From: Nitratireductor aestuarii
GTDB taxonomy: Bacteria; Pseudomonadota; Alphaproteobacteria; Rhizobiales; Rhizobiaceae
NCBI RefSeq assembly: GCF_014641695.1
Contig: NZ_BMIF01000007.1
Location: 62,001-126,000, forward strand
Reading direction: 5' to 3'
DNA length: 64,000 bases
The stretch's first letter is position 1. Each line of letters opens with the position of its first letter. Shown here one piece after another: positions 44,564-53,636 of the stretch. The position numbers and the translations under genes are program-made. A model generated the notes under the pieces. The model ran no database searches. It was not told where the DNA came from and saw nothing but the letters and a program-made list of their open reading frames with translations.

Positions 44564-45373
44564 ATGATCCAATCCATGCGCCTGGTGGCATTGTCGCTTG
44601 GCATAGCACTTACCCTGACTGGCTGCGCCACCATGCGTCTCGACGATCTCGCGCCGACGTCCCCCGCCCCGCAGCTTGGCTCCGGACCACGGTTCGAAGA
44701 CCGCAAGCCTCACCCGTGGGGAGCAGGCCATGCTCCCTGGAACTATCCCGTCCACGGCACGGACGTTTCCAAGTACCAGGCCGAAGTCGACTGGAGCACG
44801 CTCCGGCGCAACGGTATCTCCTTCGCCTTCATCAAGGCAACCGAAGGCGGCGACCGGTTCGACGATTACTTTGAGCGGAACTGGGACGGGGCCAGGAAGG
44901 CAGGCATCCCGCGTGGCGCCTATCACTTCTATTATTTCTGCCGCCCCGCGTCCGAGCAGGCCGCATGGTTCATCCGGCACGTGCCGCGCGATCCTTCGGC
45001 TCTGCCGCCCGTGCTCGACATGGAGTGGAACCATCTTTCGCCCAGCTGCAAACTCCGGCCGGACCCGGAAACAGTCCGGTCCGAAATGCGCATCTTCCTG
45101 AACATGCTGGAGCGGCACTACGGCAAGCGGCCGATCATCTACACCACGATCGACTTCTTCGATAAAAACGAGCTCGCGCAGTTCCGGGGTTATCCATTCT
45201 GGCTCCGATCGGTGGCCGCTCATCCCGATGACCTCTACGGAAAACATCCGTGGACCTTCTGGCAATACACGGGAACGGGCTCTCTGCCAGGTATCCGAGG
45301 CGACGCCGACATCAATGTCTTCAACGGCAGCGCGAGCACCTGGCAGAGCTGGCTCAAGAACCACACACGCTGA
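44564..45373 (+). CDS. GH25 lysozyme-like lipoprotein
   Basis: Muramidase-fold protein of 269 residues. It has a lipoprotein signal (LSLGIALTLTGC, Cys21) then a glycoside hydrolase family 25 domain (about 62-265). The catalytic pattern is intact: D67 (GTDVSKYQ) and the D152-M-E154 pair (VLDMEWN), plus IKATEGGDRFDD and WTFWQYTGTG. It would cut MurNAc-GlcNAc bonds. The start is ambiguous among 44564 and a later ATG at 44576; both keep the lipobox. It is a lone plus-strand gene. Confidence 0.9.
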   Translation: MIQSMRLVALSLGIALTLTGCATMRLDDLAPTSPAPQLGSGPRFEDRKPHPWGAGHAPWNYPVHGTDVSKYQAEVDWSTLRRNGISFAFIKATEGGDRFDDYFERNWDGARKAGIPRGAYHFYYFCRPASEQAAWFIRHVPRDPSALPPVLDMEWNHLSPSCKLRPDPETVRSEMRIFLNMLERHYGKRPIIYTTIDFFDKNELAQFRGYPFWLRSVAAHPDDLYGKHPWTFWQYTGTGSLPGIRGDADINVFNGSASTWQSWLKNHTR

Positions 45374-45480
45374 GTGCTTTTCGGGTGGCAGGAGCTTGCA
45401 GGAGGCCCTAGGGCGAGCAGCTGCATTCCGTTGCCCGCATCACCGTTTTGGGGTACCGCTTGCCGCGATTGGAGAGGTCA

Positions 45481-46422
45481 ATGACCGAATTGAAGAACGC
45501 CGCCGCAGTACAGAGGCCTACCGCCGCAACCGTATCGCTCAAGCACTGGGGACTTATCCTGCTGCTCGGATCCATTTGGGGTGGTTCGTTCTTCTTCGCC
45601 CGTGTCGCCGTGGCCGAGATTGCGCCGCTCACCCTCGTCATGTTTCGGGTGACGCTGGCGGCGATCGCCTTGCAATGCTGGCTGCTCATTGCAGGTCCGA
45701 GCTTCCGGCTTGCCCTACCGATGGCCGGCAGCTTCTTCATCCTGGCGCTGATCAACAGCATACTCCCCTGGACGCTGATGTTCCTTGGGCAAACGGAGAT
45801 CGGCGCCGGGCTTGCCTCGATCCTCAACGCGACGACGCCGTTCTGGACTGCCATCCTCGCACAGGCTTTCCGTGTTGAAGCTCGCCTGACCACAGCCAAG
45901 ATCGTTGGCATCGGGCTAGGCATCATCGGCACTGGCGTGATGATCGGACCCGGACTAGCCGACAGTCTCGGCGGACCGCTCTGGGCCAAGCTGGCGCTGA
46001 TCGGCACGTCCATCTCCTACGGGCTTGGCTTCATGTATGCCCGCCGGTTCAGCCACATCCCAGCGCCTGTGGTGGCGACAGGTCAGTTCACCGCTGCAGC
46101 GATCATCATGGTGCCCACCATCCTGATCGTCTACGGAACGGATGGGTTGTTCACCCACAGCCTTCCCGTGTGGGGCGCCGTGCTGGGCCTCGCGCTTCTG
46201 GCAACAGCCTTCGGTTACATCATCTATTTCGTTCTGTTCCAGTCGGTGGGAGCAACCAACACCTCGCTGGTGACGCTCATCGTACCCGCAAGCGCGATAC
46301 TTCTTGGTGCACTGTTCCTCGGCGAGCATCTGGAATGGTTCGAAATCGCGGGAATGCTGCTGATCGGATTCGGCCTTCTCGTCATTGACGGACGCATAAG
46401 ACTTAACCTGTCGCGCGATTAA
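45481..46422 (+). CDS. EamA/DMT superfamily transporter
   Basis: Inner-membrane transporter of 313 residues with ten predicted helices in two EamA repeats (LILLLGSIWGGSFFFARVAV in the first, LWAKLALIGTSISYGLGFMYARR in the second). Family members export amino acids or other metabolites; the substrate is not deducible. ATG 45481 has GAGAGG just upstream and is preferred to an in-frame start 33 nt earlier. Confidence 0.88.
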   Translation: MTELKNAAAVQRPTAATVSLKHWGLILLLGSIWGGSFFFARVAVAEIAPLTLVMFRVTLAAIALQCWLLIAGPSFRLALPMAGSFFILALINSILPWTLMFLGQTEIGAGLASILNATTPFWTAILAQAFRVEARLTTAKIVGIGLGIIGTGVMIGPGLADSLGGPLWAKLALIGTSISYGLGFMYARRFSHIPAPVVATGQFTAAAIIMVPTILIVYGTDGLFTHSLPVWGAVLGLALLATAFGYIIYFVLFQSVGATNTSLVTLIVPASAILLGALFLGEHLEWFEIAGMLLIGFGLLVIDGRIRLNLSRD

Positions 46423-46584
46423 CCAATTGTGAACCACAAAAAGTGGGAATGGTTAATCTCAGGAACTTCAATGTCTTGGAGGCAATTCCATTCCTGGAAG
46501 CCCTCACTTCCGCAAATAATTTTCTTGGCAAACCGCGTTCACGCGTTAGAATCCCGCCATAGTCTGCAAAAGGAGGCAAACTAT

Positions 46585-46671
46585 ATGGGCCTAACACGTC
46601 CGTTAAACGTGCTTGCGATCTGCGCCGCTTTCGCTTTTGTCGGTGCACTCATAATGGGGGTCCTGCCTTAA
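46585..46671 (+). CDS. 28-residue membrane peptide
   Basis: A very short gene with AAGGAGG 8 nt upstream of ATG 46585. The product, MGLTRPLNVL then AICAAFAFVGALIMGVLP, is a single hydrophobic helix with a short basic N-terminus. A terminator follows 35 nt after the stop, so it looks like a complete unit. The open frame continues upstream to 46429, but only this part has a ribosome site and membrane-protein composition. Function unknown. Confidence 0.6.
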   Translation: MGLTRPLNVLAICAAFAFVGALIMGVLP

Positions 46672-46706
46672 AGCAGCAGTTGGGAACAAGATGTTCTGGG
46701 TAACAG

Positions 46707-46736
46707 AAGGGCCGGATCACTGATCCGGCCCTTTCT
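46707..46736. terminator. Strong bidirectional terminator
   Basis: AAGGGCCGGATCA (46707-46719) pairs fully with TGATCCGGCCCTT (46721-46733); the loop opens to a few bases. On the plus strand it is followed by TCTGCTTCTATCTTCTT. It separates the 28-residue gene from the convergent metF. Confidence 0.8.
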
Positions 46737-46769
46737 GCTTCTATCTTCTTGTAAGGTACTTTTCGGCCG

Positions 46770-47687
46770 TCACGCAGCGACAGAATGGGCAACGGCCTCA
46801 GGCGTAGGGCGGATGCCGATCATCTGGCAGACGGCCAGCGGCAGCCCAGCCCGGTTCAGTGTGTAGATGTGGAAATCCTGCACGCCGCGCTCCACCAGAT
46901 CCAGAACCTGCTCGGCTGCCACGGCGGCGGCGACCAGCTGGTGGGTCTCCGGATCATTCTCCAGCCCCTGGAAGCGGTCAGCCAGCCATGCAGGGATGTG
47001 CGCGCCACAACGCTTGGCGAAGTTGGTCAACTGCTTGAAGCTGTGCACCGTCTGAATGCCCGGGACGATCGGGATGTAGATGCCGGCACGGCGCACACGC
47101 TCGACGTAACGCTCGTAGACGTCGTTGTCGAAGAAGAACTGGGTGATCGCGCGCGTCGCGCCATTGTCCACCTTGCGCTTCAGCATGTCGATGTCGGTCG
47201 CGAAGTCCGGGCTCTCCGGATGCTTCTCCGGGTAAGCGGAGACGGTGATGTCGAAATCGCCCTGGCGCGCGAGTGCGGCCACGAGATCGGCGGCATTGGT
47301 GTAGCCTTCCGGATGCGGACGATAGGCCTGGCCCACGCCATCCGGGGAATCGCCGCGCAACGCCACGAAGCGCTTGACACCCATGGCCGCGAATTCCCTG
47401 ATCACGCCGTCCACCTGCTCGCGCGAAGCGTCAACGCAGGTCAGGTGCGCTGCAGGCGTCAAGTTGGTCTCGTTCAGAATACGCTGAACGGTGTGCAGGG
47501 TACGCTCACGGGTGGAGCCGCCTGCCCCATAGGTGACCGACACGAATTCGGGTTTCAGCGGAGCAAGGCGTACGACGGTTTCCCAGAGGCGCGCTTCCAT
47601 CTCCTCGGTCTTCGGCGGGAAGAACTCGAAGGAGACCTTGAGATTGCCGCCAGAGTCCGGGCGGCGGGAGAAGCGATAGTTGGACAT
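46770..47687 (-). CDS. metF: Methylenetetrahydrofolate reductase
   Basis: FAD enzyme producing 5-methyl-THF for methionine synthesis. The 305-residue TIM barrel shows VSFEFFPPKTEEMEARLW, SVTYGAGGSTRERT, HLTCVDASREQVD, FVALRGDSPDG, ITQFFFDNDVYERYV and PIVPGIQT. ATG 47687 shares one base with the upstream stop (TGATG), so it is coupled to the ArsR-methyltransferase gene. It is probably controlled by the operator at 48722-48743. Confidence 0.95.
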   Translation of the reverse strand: MSNYRFSRRPDSGGNLKVSFEFFPPKTEEMEARLWETVVRLAPLKPEFVSVTYGAGGSTRERTLHTVQRILNETNLTPAAHLTCVDASREQVDGVIREFAAMGVKRFVALRGDSPDGVGQAYRPHPEGYTNAADLVAALARQGDFDITVSAYPEKHPESPDFATDIDMLKRKVDNGATRAITQFFFDNDVYERYVERVRRAGIYIPIVPGIQTVHSFKQLTNFAKRCGAHIPAWLADRFQGLENDPETHQLVAAAVAAEQVLDLVERGVQDFHIYTLNRAGLPLAVCQMIGIRPTPEAVAHSVAA

Positions 47688-48700
47688 CAAGCCAATTCCT
47701 TGCTTTCGGCATGTGTAGTATCGGGGCCTGCGATCTGGATGCGGGGATCGCGTGCAAGCCAGAGCTTGACGGTCAAACCGTTCTCGACATCGCTGCCGGG
47801 GGCTATCTCGCGCGAGGCCTCAAGCTCCAGTTCGGCCTGTTCCAGCCACTCGACAATCTGCCGGTCGCTGAAGCCAAGCCGCAGGTGGGCATGCTCCTCA
47901 CGGAGAAATTCGTGGTCGTGCGGCGCGAAGTCGACGATGACCAATCGTCCGCCGGGACGCAGCAACCGGGCTGCCTCATAGATCGCCGTCGCCGGGTCGT
48001 CCAGATAGTGCAGAACCTGATGCATCGTCACCAGATCGTTGCAGTTGCGGTCAACCGGAGGCGTGTAAAGATCGCCAAGCCGCACCTGCGCATGGGCAAC
48101 CCCTGCCCTGTCCAGGTTCGCACGCGCCACCGCCAGCATCTCGCGGGAAAGATCAATTCCCACCGCGCGGCGATAAAGCGGCGCGAACAATTCCAAGAGG
48201 CGGCCTGTGCCTGTGCCAAGATCGACCATGGACTGGAACGACTTCTCGCCAACCAGCGACCGCAGCTCATTCTCTATGGCTGTGTCAGGCACGTGAAGCG
48301 AGCGAATTTCATCCCAACTGGAGGCATTGCGGGAAAAATATTCCGCAGCCTTTTCCTGCCGGCGGCGCTTGGTCGCCTCAAGGCGCTCCAGATCGCGGGA
48401 GATAATCGGATCCGCGGGATCAAGGCGGTTGATCAACCCGTGCACCAGCGCGCGGCTCTCGTCGCTGTCAAAGAGCCGGAAGAAGGCCCAGGAACCTTCC
48501 TGATAACGGGAGATGAGATTGGCCTCCAGCAGCAGCTTCAGGTGGCGCGAAACGCGTGGCTGCGACTGGCCGAGAATCTCGGTAAGATCGGAAACTGTCA
48601 GGTCCGTCTGATTCAGGAGAACAAGAATGCGCAGCCGGCTCTGTTCAGCCGCCGACTTCAGTACATCCACCATTGCTTCAAGTCTGAGTGTTTGCCGCAC
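47687..48700 (-). CDS. ArsR-family regulator fused to a SAM-dependent methyltransferase domain
   Basis: A 337-residue two-domain protein. Residues about 10-95 form an ArsR winged helix (SRLRILVLLNQTDLTVSDLTEILGQSQPRVSRHLKLLLEANLI). Residues about 125-315 form a class I methyltransferase with motif I D160-LGTGTG and AVGIDLSREML, RLGDLYTPP and LRPGGRLVIVDF. It directly precedes metF, so a sensor of SAM or S-adenosylhomocysteine controlling methionine genes is likely; regulators of this build (SamR/SahR-like) are described for proteobacteria, from memory. GTG 48700 has GGAG 8 nt upstream; an internal ATG at 48673 has none. Confidence 0.85.
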   Translation of the reverse strand: MRQTLRLEAMVDVLKSAAEQSRLRILVLLNQTDLTVSDLTEILGQSQPRVSRHLKLLLEANLISRYQEGSWAFFRLFDSDESRALVHGLINRLDPADPIISRDLERLEATKRRRQEKAAEYFSRNASSWDEIRSLHVPDTAIENELRSLVGEKSFQSMVDLGTGTGRLLELFAPLYRRAVGIDLSREMLAVARANLDRAGVAHAQVRLGDLYTPPVDRNCNDLVTMHQVLHYLDDPATAIYEAARLLRPGGRLVIVDFAPHDHEFLREEHAHLRLGFSDRQIVEWLEQAELELEASREIAPGSDVENGLTVKLWLARDPRIQIAGPDTTHAESKELA

Positions 48701-48721
48701 AGACCGATCTCCATTCAGAAA

Positions 48722-48743
48722 GACATAAAGATATCTTTATGTC
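48722..48743. promoter_or_regulatory. 22-bp perfect palindrome, probable operator
   Basis: GACATAAAGAT and its exact reverse complement meet without spacer. The copy lies 21 bp upstream of the ArsR-methyltransferase start and 57 bp upstream of the divergent DUF2293 start, in a short divergent promoter region. The palindrome is flanked by an 8-bp direct repeat CAGAAAGA (48716-48723 and 48743-48750). Size and symmetry suit an ArsR dimer site, so autoregulation together with metF is expected. Confidence 0.75.
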
Positions 48744-48800
48744 AGAAAGAGGGAAAAGGCAAGTGTGGATGAGCGGTGTGTTGCGATTGCGGGGAATACG

Positions 48801-49121
48801 ATGAAGGGTGTGTCGACCAACCGGCAGAAGGCCGTCGCCAAGGCGCTGACAACGCTGCTGCCTCAAGCGCCCTACGCCGATATCGAGCAGATTCGAGCTG
48901 CTTCGAATGATCGCAAGCTGCGGACGCTGCCACCGGGAATTGCCGTGTGGCTCGCAGCCATCACGCATATCCGGCACAACCACAGCGACTATGACGCCCT
49001 GCTGGAGGATGGCTACGATAGGGATTCAGCGCGCTATTTCGTGGTCGATCAGATCAACGAAGTGCTGACCAGCTGGCGCGCGACGCGGCTCCTCGATCCC
49101 GAGGACCTCGATCAGGAATAG
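48801..49121 (+). CDS. DUF2293 domain-containing protein
   Basis: A 106-residue protein matching the DUF2293 pattern: LPPGIAVWLAAITHIRHNHSDYDALLEDGYDRDSARYFVVDQINEVLTSWR. Function unknown; the family is small, soluble and widespread in rhizobia and fungi. ATG 48801 follows GGGGA; a GTG 36 nt earlier is possible. It diverges from the ArsR-methyltransferase gene and may share its operator. Confidence 0.75.
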   Translation: MKGVSTNRQKAVAKALTTLLPQAPYADIEQIRAASNDRKLRTLPPGIAVWLAAITHIRHNHSDYDALLEDGYDRDSARYFVVDQINEVLTSWRATRLLDPEDLDQE

Positions 49122-49147
49122 GATTGCCATTGGGGCGGCCGGCAGTC

Positions 49148-49513
49148 TTACGCGAGTGCCTGTTTCAGTGCCTTCTCGACATCTTCAAGCGTATAGGGCT
49201 TGCGCACCGCAGGGTTGGCCGACCATTTTTCGGGAAAGCCGGTCTGGTCATAGCCGGTGGCAAATACCATCGGAATGCCGAGTTCGCCCAGTTTTTCCGC
49301 GAGGGGGAAGACTTCCCGGCCGGCAACGTTCACGTCAAGGATTGCCGCGTCTGCCTTTACGCCATCGTCCACCATCGCAAGCGCCTTGTCGAAACGCATC
49401 GCAGGCCCGACGACCTGACAGCCCAGGTCTTCCAGGATCATCTCGAGATTCATGGCGACGAGCGCCTCGTCCTCAACAACAAAAATACGCAGGTTGTTCA
49501 ATGATGAATGCAA
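49148..49513 (-). CDS. Single-domain response regulator (receiver only)
   Basis: A 121-residue CheY-like receiver without output domain. The acidic pocket (FVVEDEA), the phosphoacceptor Asp in AAILDVNVAG (about 60), Thr in VFATGYDQ and Lys in VRKPYTLEDV are all present. The VxPAMRFDKALAM pattern resembles receivers of general-stress/HWE-kinase pathways in alphaproteobacteria. The start is uncertain: only TTG codons (49513 or 49501) precede the domain. No kinase gene is adjacent. Confidence 0.82.
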   Translation of the reverse strand: MHSSLNNLRIFVVEDEALVAMNLEMILEDLGCQVVGPAMRFDKALAMVDDGVKADAAILDVNVAGREVFPLAEKLGELGIPMVFATGYDQTGFPEKWSANPAVRKPYTLEDVEKALKQALA

Positions 49514-49616
49514 TGTCCGTTATCCAGTCTGCAAAGGAAGCAAGTGAGATGGGCGTCTAGCTCAACTTCCAGCACTGGACCTCCCCCAAACAAGTTACAA
49601 TCGGCACCAAACGACA

Positions 49617-49641
49617 TCGGGCGGAAAAATGTTCCGCCCGA
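49617..49641 (-). terminator. Hairpin after ettA
   Basis: TCGGGCGGAA (49617-49626) / TTCCGCCCGA (49632-49641) form a 10-bp stem with a 5-nt loop, 22 nt after the ettA stop. U-richness downstream is weak on the minus strand. Confidence 0.6.
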
Positions 49642-49662
49642 CGATGATTATTTTTTCGACCG

Positions 49663-51312
49663 TTAGCGCGTCAGGCGCTTGTAGGTCACCCGCTTGGGGT
49701 TGACTGAATCCGGGCCGAGACGGCGGATCTTGTCAGCCTCGTATTCCTGGAAGTTACCCTCGAACCACTCAACATGGCTGTCGCCTTCAAAGGCGAGGAT
49801 ATGGGTGGCAAGACGGTCGAGGAACATACGATCGTGGGAGATGATAACGGCGCAGCCGGCGAAGTTTTCCAGCGCGTCTTCGAGCGCTGCCAGCGTTTCG
49901 GTATCCAGGTCGTTCGTCGGCTCGTCGAGGAGAAGAACGTTGCCGCCTTCCTTCAGGAGCTTGGCCAGATGGACGCGGTTGCGCTGACCGCCGGAGAGCG
50001 AGCCAACCTTCTGCTGCTGGTCGCCGCCACGGAAGTTGAACGACGAGCAATAGGCGCGCGAGTTCACTTCGTGCTTGCCGAGCTTGATCACGTCAGCGCC
50101 ACCGGACACTTCTTCCCAGATGGTCTTGTTAGGATCGAGCGAGTCACGCGACTGGTCGACGTAGGACAGGTGAACCGTCTCACCGATGCGGATCGAACCC
50201 TGGTCCGGCTGTTCCTGGCCGGTCAGCATGCGGAACAGGGTCGTCTTACCGGCACCGTTCGGACCGATCACACCGACGATGCCGCCGGGGGGAAGCTTGA
50301 AGTTCAGGTCGTCGATCAGCAGGCGATCACCATAACCCTTGGTGAGGTTCTCGACATCGATCACCACGTCGCCAAGGCGCTCGCCGGTCGGGATGACGAT
50401 CTGCGCGTCGCCAGGACGACGGTCGTTTGCAGAGCGAACCAGCTCGTCATAGGCCTTGATACGGGCCTTGGACTTCGCCTGACGGGCCTTGGGGCTCGAT
50501 GAAATCCACTCCTGTTCGCGGGCAATAGCCTTCTGGCGGGAAGCCTCCTCGCGATTTTCCTGCGCCATGCGCTTGGCCTTGGCCTGCAGGTAGGCGGTGT
50601 AGTTGCCCTCGTAGGGGATGCCGCGACCGCGGTCGAGCTCGAGAATCCAGCCCGTGACGTTGTCGAGGAAGTAACGATCGTGGGTGATGATCAGCACGGC
50701 GCCGGGATATTCGCGCAGGTGCTTTTCCAGCCACGCGGTGGTCTCGGCGTCGAGATGGTTGGTCGGCTCGTCGAGGAGCAGCAGGTCGGGCTGGCGCAGA
50801 AGCAGCTGGCAGAGAGCCACGCGGCGCTTTTCACCACCGGAAAGCTTGGAGACGTCCGCATCGCCCGGAGGGCAGCGCAGCGCTTCCATCGCCATCTCGA
50901 CCTGGGAATCCAGATCCCACAGGTTCTGGCTGTCGATCTCGTCCTGAAGCTTGGCAGCCTCGTCCGCCGTCTCATCCGAGTAGTTCATCATGAGCTCGTT
51001 GTAGCGGTCGAGAACGGCCTTCTTGGCCTCCACGCCGAGCATCACGTTGCCGAGCACGTCGAGCGAAGGGTCGAGCTGCGGCTCCTGCGGCAGGTATCCG
51101 CAGGTTGCACCTTCAGCTAGCCAGGCTTCGCCGGTGAACTCCTTGTCGAGGCCGGCCATGATGCGCAGAACGGTCGACTTACCTGCACCGTTGGGACCGA
51201 GGATACCGATCTTGGCGTCAGGGTAGAAAGACAGGTGGACGTTATCGAGGACCTTCTTGGCCCCGTAGGCCTTGCTCAGGCCCGACATGTGATAAATGAA
51301 TTGACGCGCCAT
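49663..51312 (-). CDS. ettA: Energy-dependent translational throttle protein EttA (ABC-F)
   Basis: Soluble tandem ABC ATPase of 549 residues that binds the ribosomal E site. Two Walker A loops (GPNGAGKST about 39-47; GPNGAGKTT in the second half), two signatures ([18 protein letters not shown]) and two Walker B ([24 protein letters not shown]) are present, with the arm and linker ([23 protein letters not shown]) between them. ATG 51312 gives the [17 protein letters not shown] start common to EttA; a longer frame 36 nt upstream is rejected. Confidence 0.95.
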   Translation of the reverse strand: MARQFIYHMSGLSKAYGAKKVLDNVHLSFYPDAKIGILGPNGAGKSTVLRIMAGLDKEFTGEAWLAEGATCGYLPQEPQLDPSLDVLGNVMLGVEAKKAVLDRYNELMMNYSDETADEAAKLQDEIDSQNLWDLDSQVEMAMEALRCPPGDADVSKLSGGEKRRVALCQLLLRQPDLLLLDEPTNHLDAETTAWLEKHLREYPGAVLIITHDRYFLDNVTGWILELDRGRGIPYEGNYTAYLQAKAKRMAQENREEASRQKAIAREQEWISSSPKARQAKSKARIKAYDELVRSANDRRPGDAQIVIPTGERLGDVVIDVENLTKGYGDRLLIDDLNFKLPPGGIVGVIGPNGAGKTTLFRMLTGQEQPDQGSIRIGETVHLSYVDQSRDSLDPNKTIWEEVSGGADVIKLGKHEVNSRAYCSSFNFRGGDQQQKVGSLSGGQRNRVHLAKLLKEGGNVLLLDEPTNDLDTETLAALEDALENFAGCAVIISHDRMFLDRLATHILAFEGDSHVEWFEGNFQEYEADKIRRLGPDSVNPKRVTYKRLTR

Positions 51313-51488
51313 AGGGCAGGTACGCTCCAGTGTTGTGAACAAGAGCAAGGCTGGTCGTGAAACCTATTGGCAAATAAGCCGATTTCTCTAGGCCTGCTCC
51401 CGGATCAGGAAATCTGCCGCGTATGTAGGCGAAAGCGTCGCCCGGAGCAACGTCACCGATGCAGCCAAGACTGAAAGATGAACACAGA

Positions 51489-52130
51489 ATGGCTGAAAGC
51501 GGCCTCGAAATGCTGCAAGACGCGAGGGCGGTTGTGCATATCATTGCCCTGCCGATCGAGCAGGAGCGCCTCGCCGCCCTCACCTCCGGGCTCAAAGCTC
51601 GCGGGCTGATCCCCTGGGTGGAGAAGTCATTTGTCACCAACGGGCCGATCTCCACGTCGACCGAAGCTCTGCTCAAGAGGATAGAGACCAGCAGAGAAGC
51701 AATTGCCAGCGAGTATTCAGGCCTGCCGGTCGTGCTGCTCGGCCTCGACTACGGCGCCATGATCGCTGCGTCTTTGGCGCATCGGTTGCCGGGGCAATAT
51801 CGCGCAGTCGGTTTTTGCGGCACGCCGAACCTCTCAGCTGCAAAGCGCGCCCTGCTCCTTGCCCTACTCTACTGGGAGCGGTTTCGGCTCGGATCAGATG
51901 TTCCAAGCCAAGTTCTGCGAAGGTCCGGCGAAGCTCCCATGCCTATTGGGCTCGCGATTGCCGCGCTTCGACCCGGACGCTGCGCAAAGGCTTTTTCCGA
52001 CTCCGGTTCAACGAGTTACGTCGCGAAACGGACTCTATCAATGAGCAACTTGAATCAGAATCTGAGCGAAGAAATCGCCGACTGGATCCAGAGCATGCTC
52101 GCCGACAGGAGCGATGATCAGGTCGCTTGA
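51489..52130 (+). pseudogene. Degraded alpha/beta-hydrolase-like gene
   Basis: The first 140 or so residues resemble a serine-lipase or lysophospholipase fold: LPVVLLGLDYGAMIAASLAHRLPGQYRAVGFCGTP corresponds to the strand-elbow-helix, and FRLGSDVPSQ to the start of the lid. The elbow reads GLDYG where active enzymes have GxSxG, so the nucleophile Ser is missing. After the lid start the frame loses similarity (Arg/Ser/Pro-rich) and two other plus-strand frames are open over 51815-52117, which suggests a frameshift. The 213-residue product is short for the family. It may be a decaying gene or a repurposed non-catalytic protein. Confidence 0.45.
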
Positions 52131-52212
52131 CCGACTGTCTTGGCATGATACCGTCGGGCAAAGGCGGCGCTAGAGGGACGCGCCGATCACTTTTGTTCGA
52201 GGAGACCTGATC

Positions 52213-53541
52213 ATGCTGGACCGCGCTAGACCTAACGACCTCAGAGCATTCTGGATGCCGTTCACTGCCAACCGGCAATTCAAGCAGGCTCCCCGCTTGC
52301 TCGTCGCGGCAAAGGACATGCACTACACCACGGACGATGGGCGGATGGTGCTCGACGCCACATCCGGGCTCTGGTGCGTGAACGCCGGACATGGCCGGCC
52401 GAAGATCACCCAGGCGATCCAGCAGCAGGCGGCCGAGATGGACTATGCGCCGCCCTTCCAGATGGGCCACCCGCTGGCCTTCGAGCTGGCGAACCGGCTT
52501 GTCGAGATCGCGCCGAAGGGCATGGACCACGTGTTCTTCACGAACTCGGGTTCTGAGTCCGTCGAGACGGCGCTGAAGATCGCGCTTGCCTATCACCGGG
52601 TTCGCGGCGAAGGCGCGCGCACCAGGCTCATCGGCCGTGAACGCGGCTATCATGGCGTGAACTTCGGCGGCACCGCCGTCGGCGGCATCGTCGGAAACCG
52701 CAAGATGTACGGCACCCTGGTGGGTGGCGTGGATCACCTGCCGCATACCCACCTGCCCGACCGCAACGCGTTCAGCCGCGGGGAGCCGGAGCACGGCGGC
52801 GAAGATCTCGCCAATACCCTGGAGCGGCTCGTCGGCCTGCACGATGCCTCGACCATTGCAGCCGTGATCGTGGAGCCGGTCGCTGGCTCGACTGGCGTCC
52901 TGATCCCGCCGAAGGGCTATCTCCAGCGCCTGCGCGAGATCTGCGACAAGCACGGCATCCTGCTGATATTCGATGAGGTCATCACGGGCTTTGGCCGCCT
53001 GGGAACGCCGTTTGCGGCGGACGCCTTCGGGGTAACGCCAGACATCATCACAGCAGCCAAGGGCGTTACCAACGGTGCGGTTCCCATGGGTGCCGTGTTC
53101 GTGAAGAAGGAAATCTACGACACTTTCATGACCGGGCCGGAGCATCTGATCGAGTTCGCCCACGGCTACACCTATTCTGCCCATCCGCTCGCCTGCGCAG
53201 CCGGTGTCGCCACCATGGAGACGTACAAGGACGAGGGGCTGCTCACGCGCGGATCGGGTGAAATCGGCAAGTACTGGGAAGATGCGCTGCACTCGCTCAA
53301 GGATGCTCCGCACGTGATCGACATCCGCAACATAGGCCTTGTCGGCGCAATAGAGCTGGAGCCGATCGACGGGCAGCCGACCAAGCGGGCGTTTTCTGCC
53401 TTCCTCAAGGCTTTCGAGAAGAACCTGCTGATCCGCACGACCGGTGACATCATCGCCATGTCGCCACCGCTGATCGTGGAGAAGGAACATATCGACCAGA
53501 TCGTCACCATCCTGCGCGAGGTGCTGACCTCGGTCGAGTAG
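52213..53541 (+). CDS. Omega-amino acid--pyruvate aminotransferase
   Basis: Class III PLP aminotransferase of 442 residues, best matched to beta-alanine:pyruvate transaminases. The catalytic Lys283 lies in TAAKGVTNGAVPMGAVF; PLP contacts are in FTNSGSESVETALKIA and LIFDEVITGFGRLG; AFWMPFTANRQFK and WCVNAGHGRPKI are typical of this subgroup. GAGGAG precedes the ATG. It stands alone downstream of the degraded hydrolase. Substrate preference beyond omega-amino acids cannot be read. Confidence 0.88.
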   Translation: MLDRARPNDLRAFWMPFTANRQFKQAPRLLVAAKDMHYTTDDGRMVLDATSGLWCVNAGHGRPKITQAIQQQAAEMDYAPPFQMGHPLAFELANRLVEIAPKGMDHVFFTNSGSESVETALKIALAYHRVRGEGARTRLIGRERGYHGVNFGGTAVGGIVGNRKMYGTLVGGVDHLPHTHLPDRNAFSRGEPEHGGEDLANTLERLVGLHDASTIAAVIVEPVAGSTGVLIPPKGYLQRLREICDKHGILLIFDEVITGFGRLGTPFAADAFGVTPDIITAAKGVTNGAVPMGAVFVKKEIYDTFMTGPEHLIEFAHGYTYSAHPLACAAGVATMETYKDEGLLTRGSGEIGKYWEDALHSLKDAPHVIDIRNIGLVGAIELEPIDGQPTKRAFSAFLKAFEKNLLIRTTGDIIAMSPPLIVEKEHIDQIVTILREVLTSVE

Positions 53542-53636
53542 CGTCGTCAGGATTGCGGTTAACCAGCTAAAAATCAACCATCGTTTGGATTTGGTTCCCT
53601 TCTTGTCTACCAATGGGCGGGAGGGGGACCTTAGCG

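Noticed and set aside
46421-46457. TTAACC/GGTTAA half-sites as CtrA boxes
   Set aside because: The arrangement does not fit TTAA-N7-TTAA well and half-sites occur by chance.
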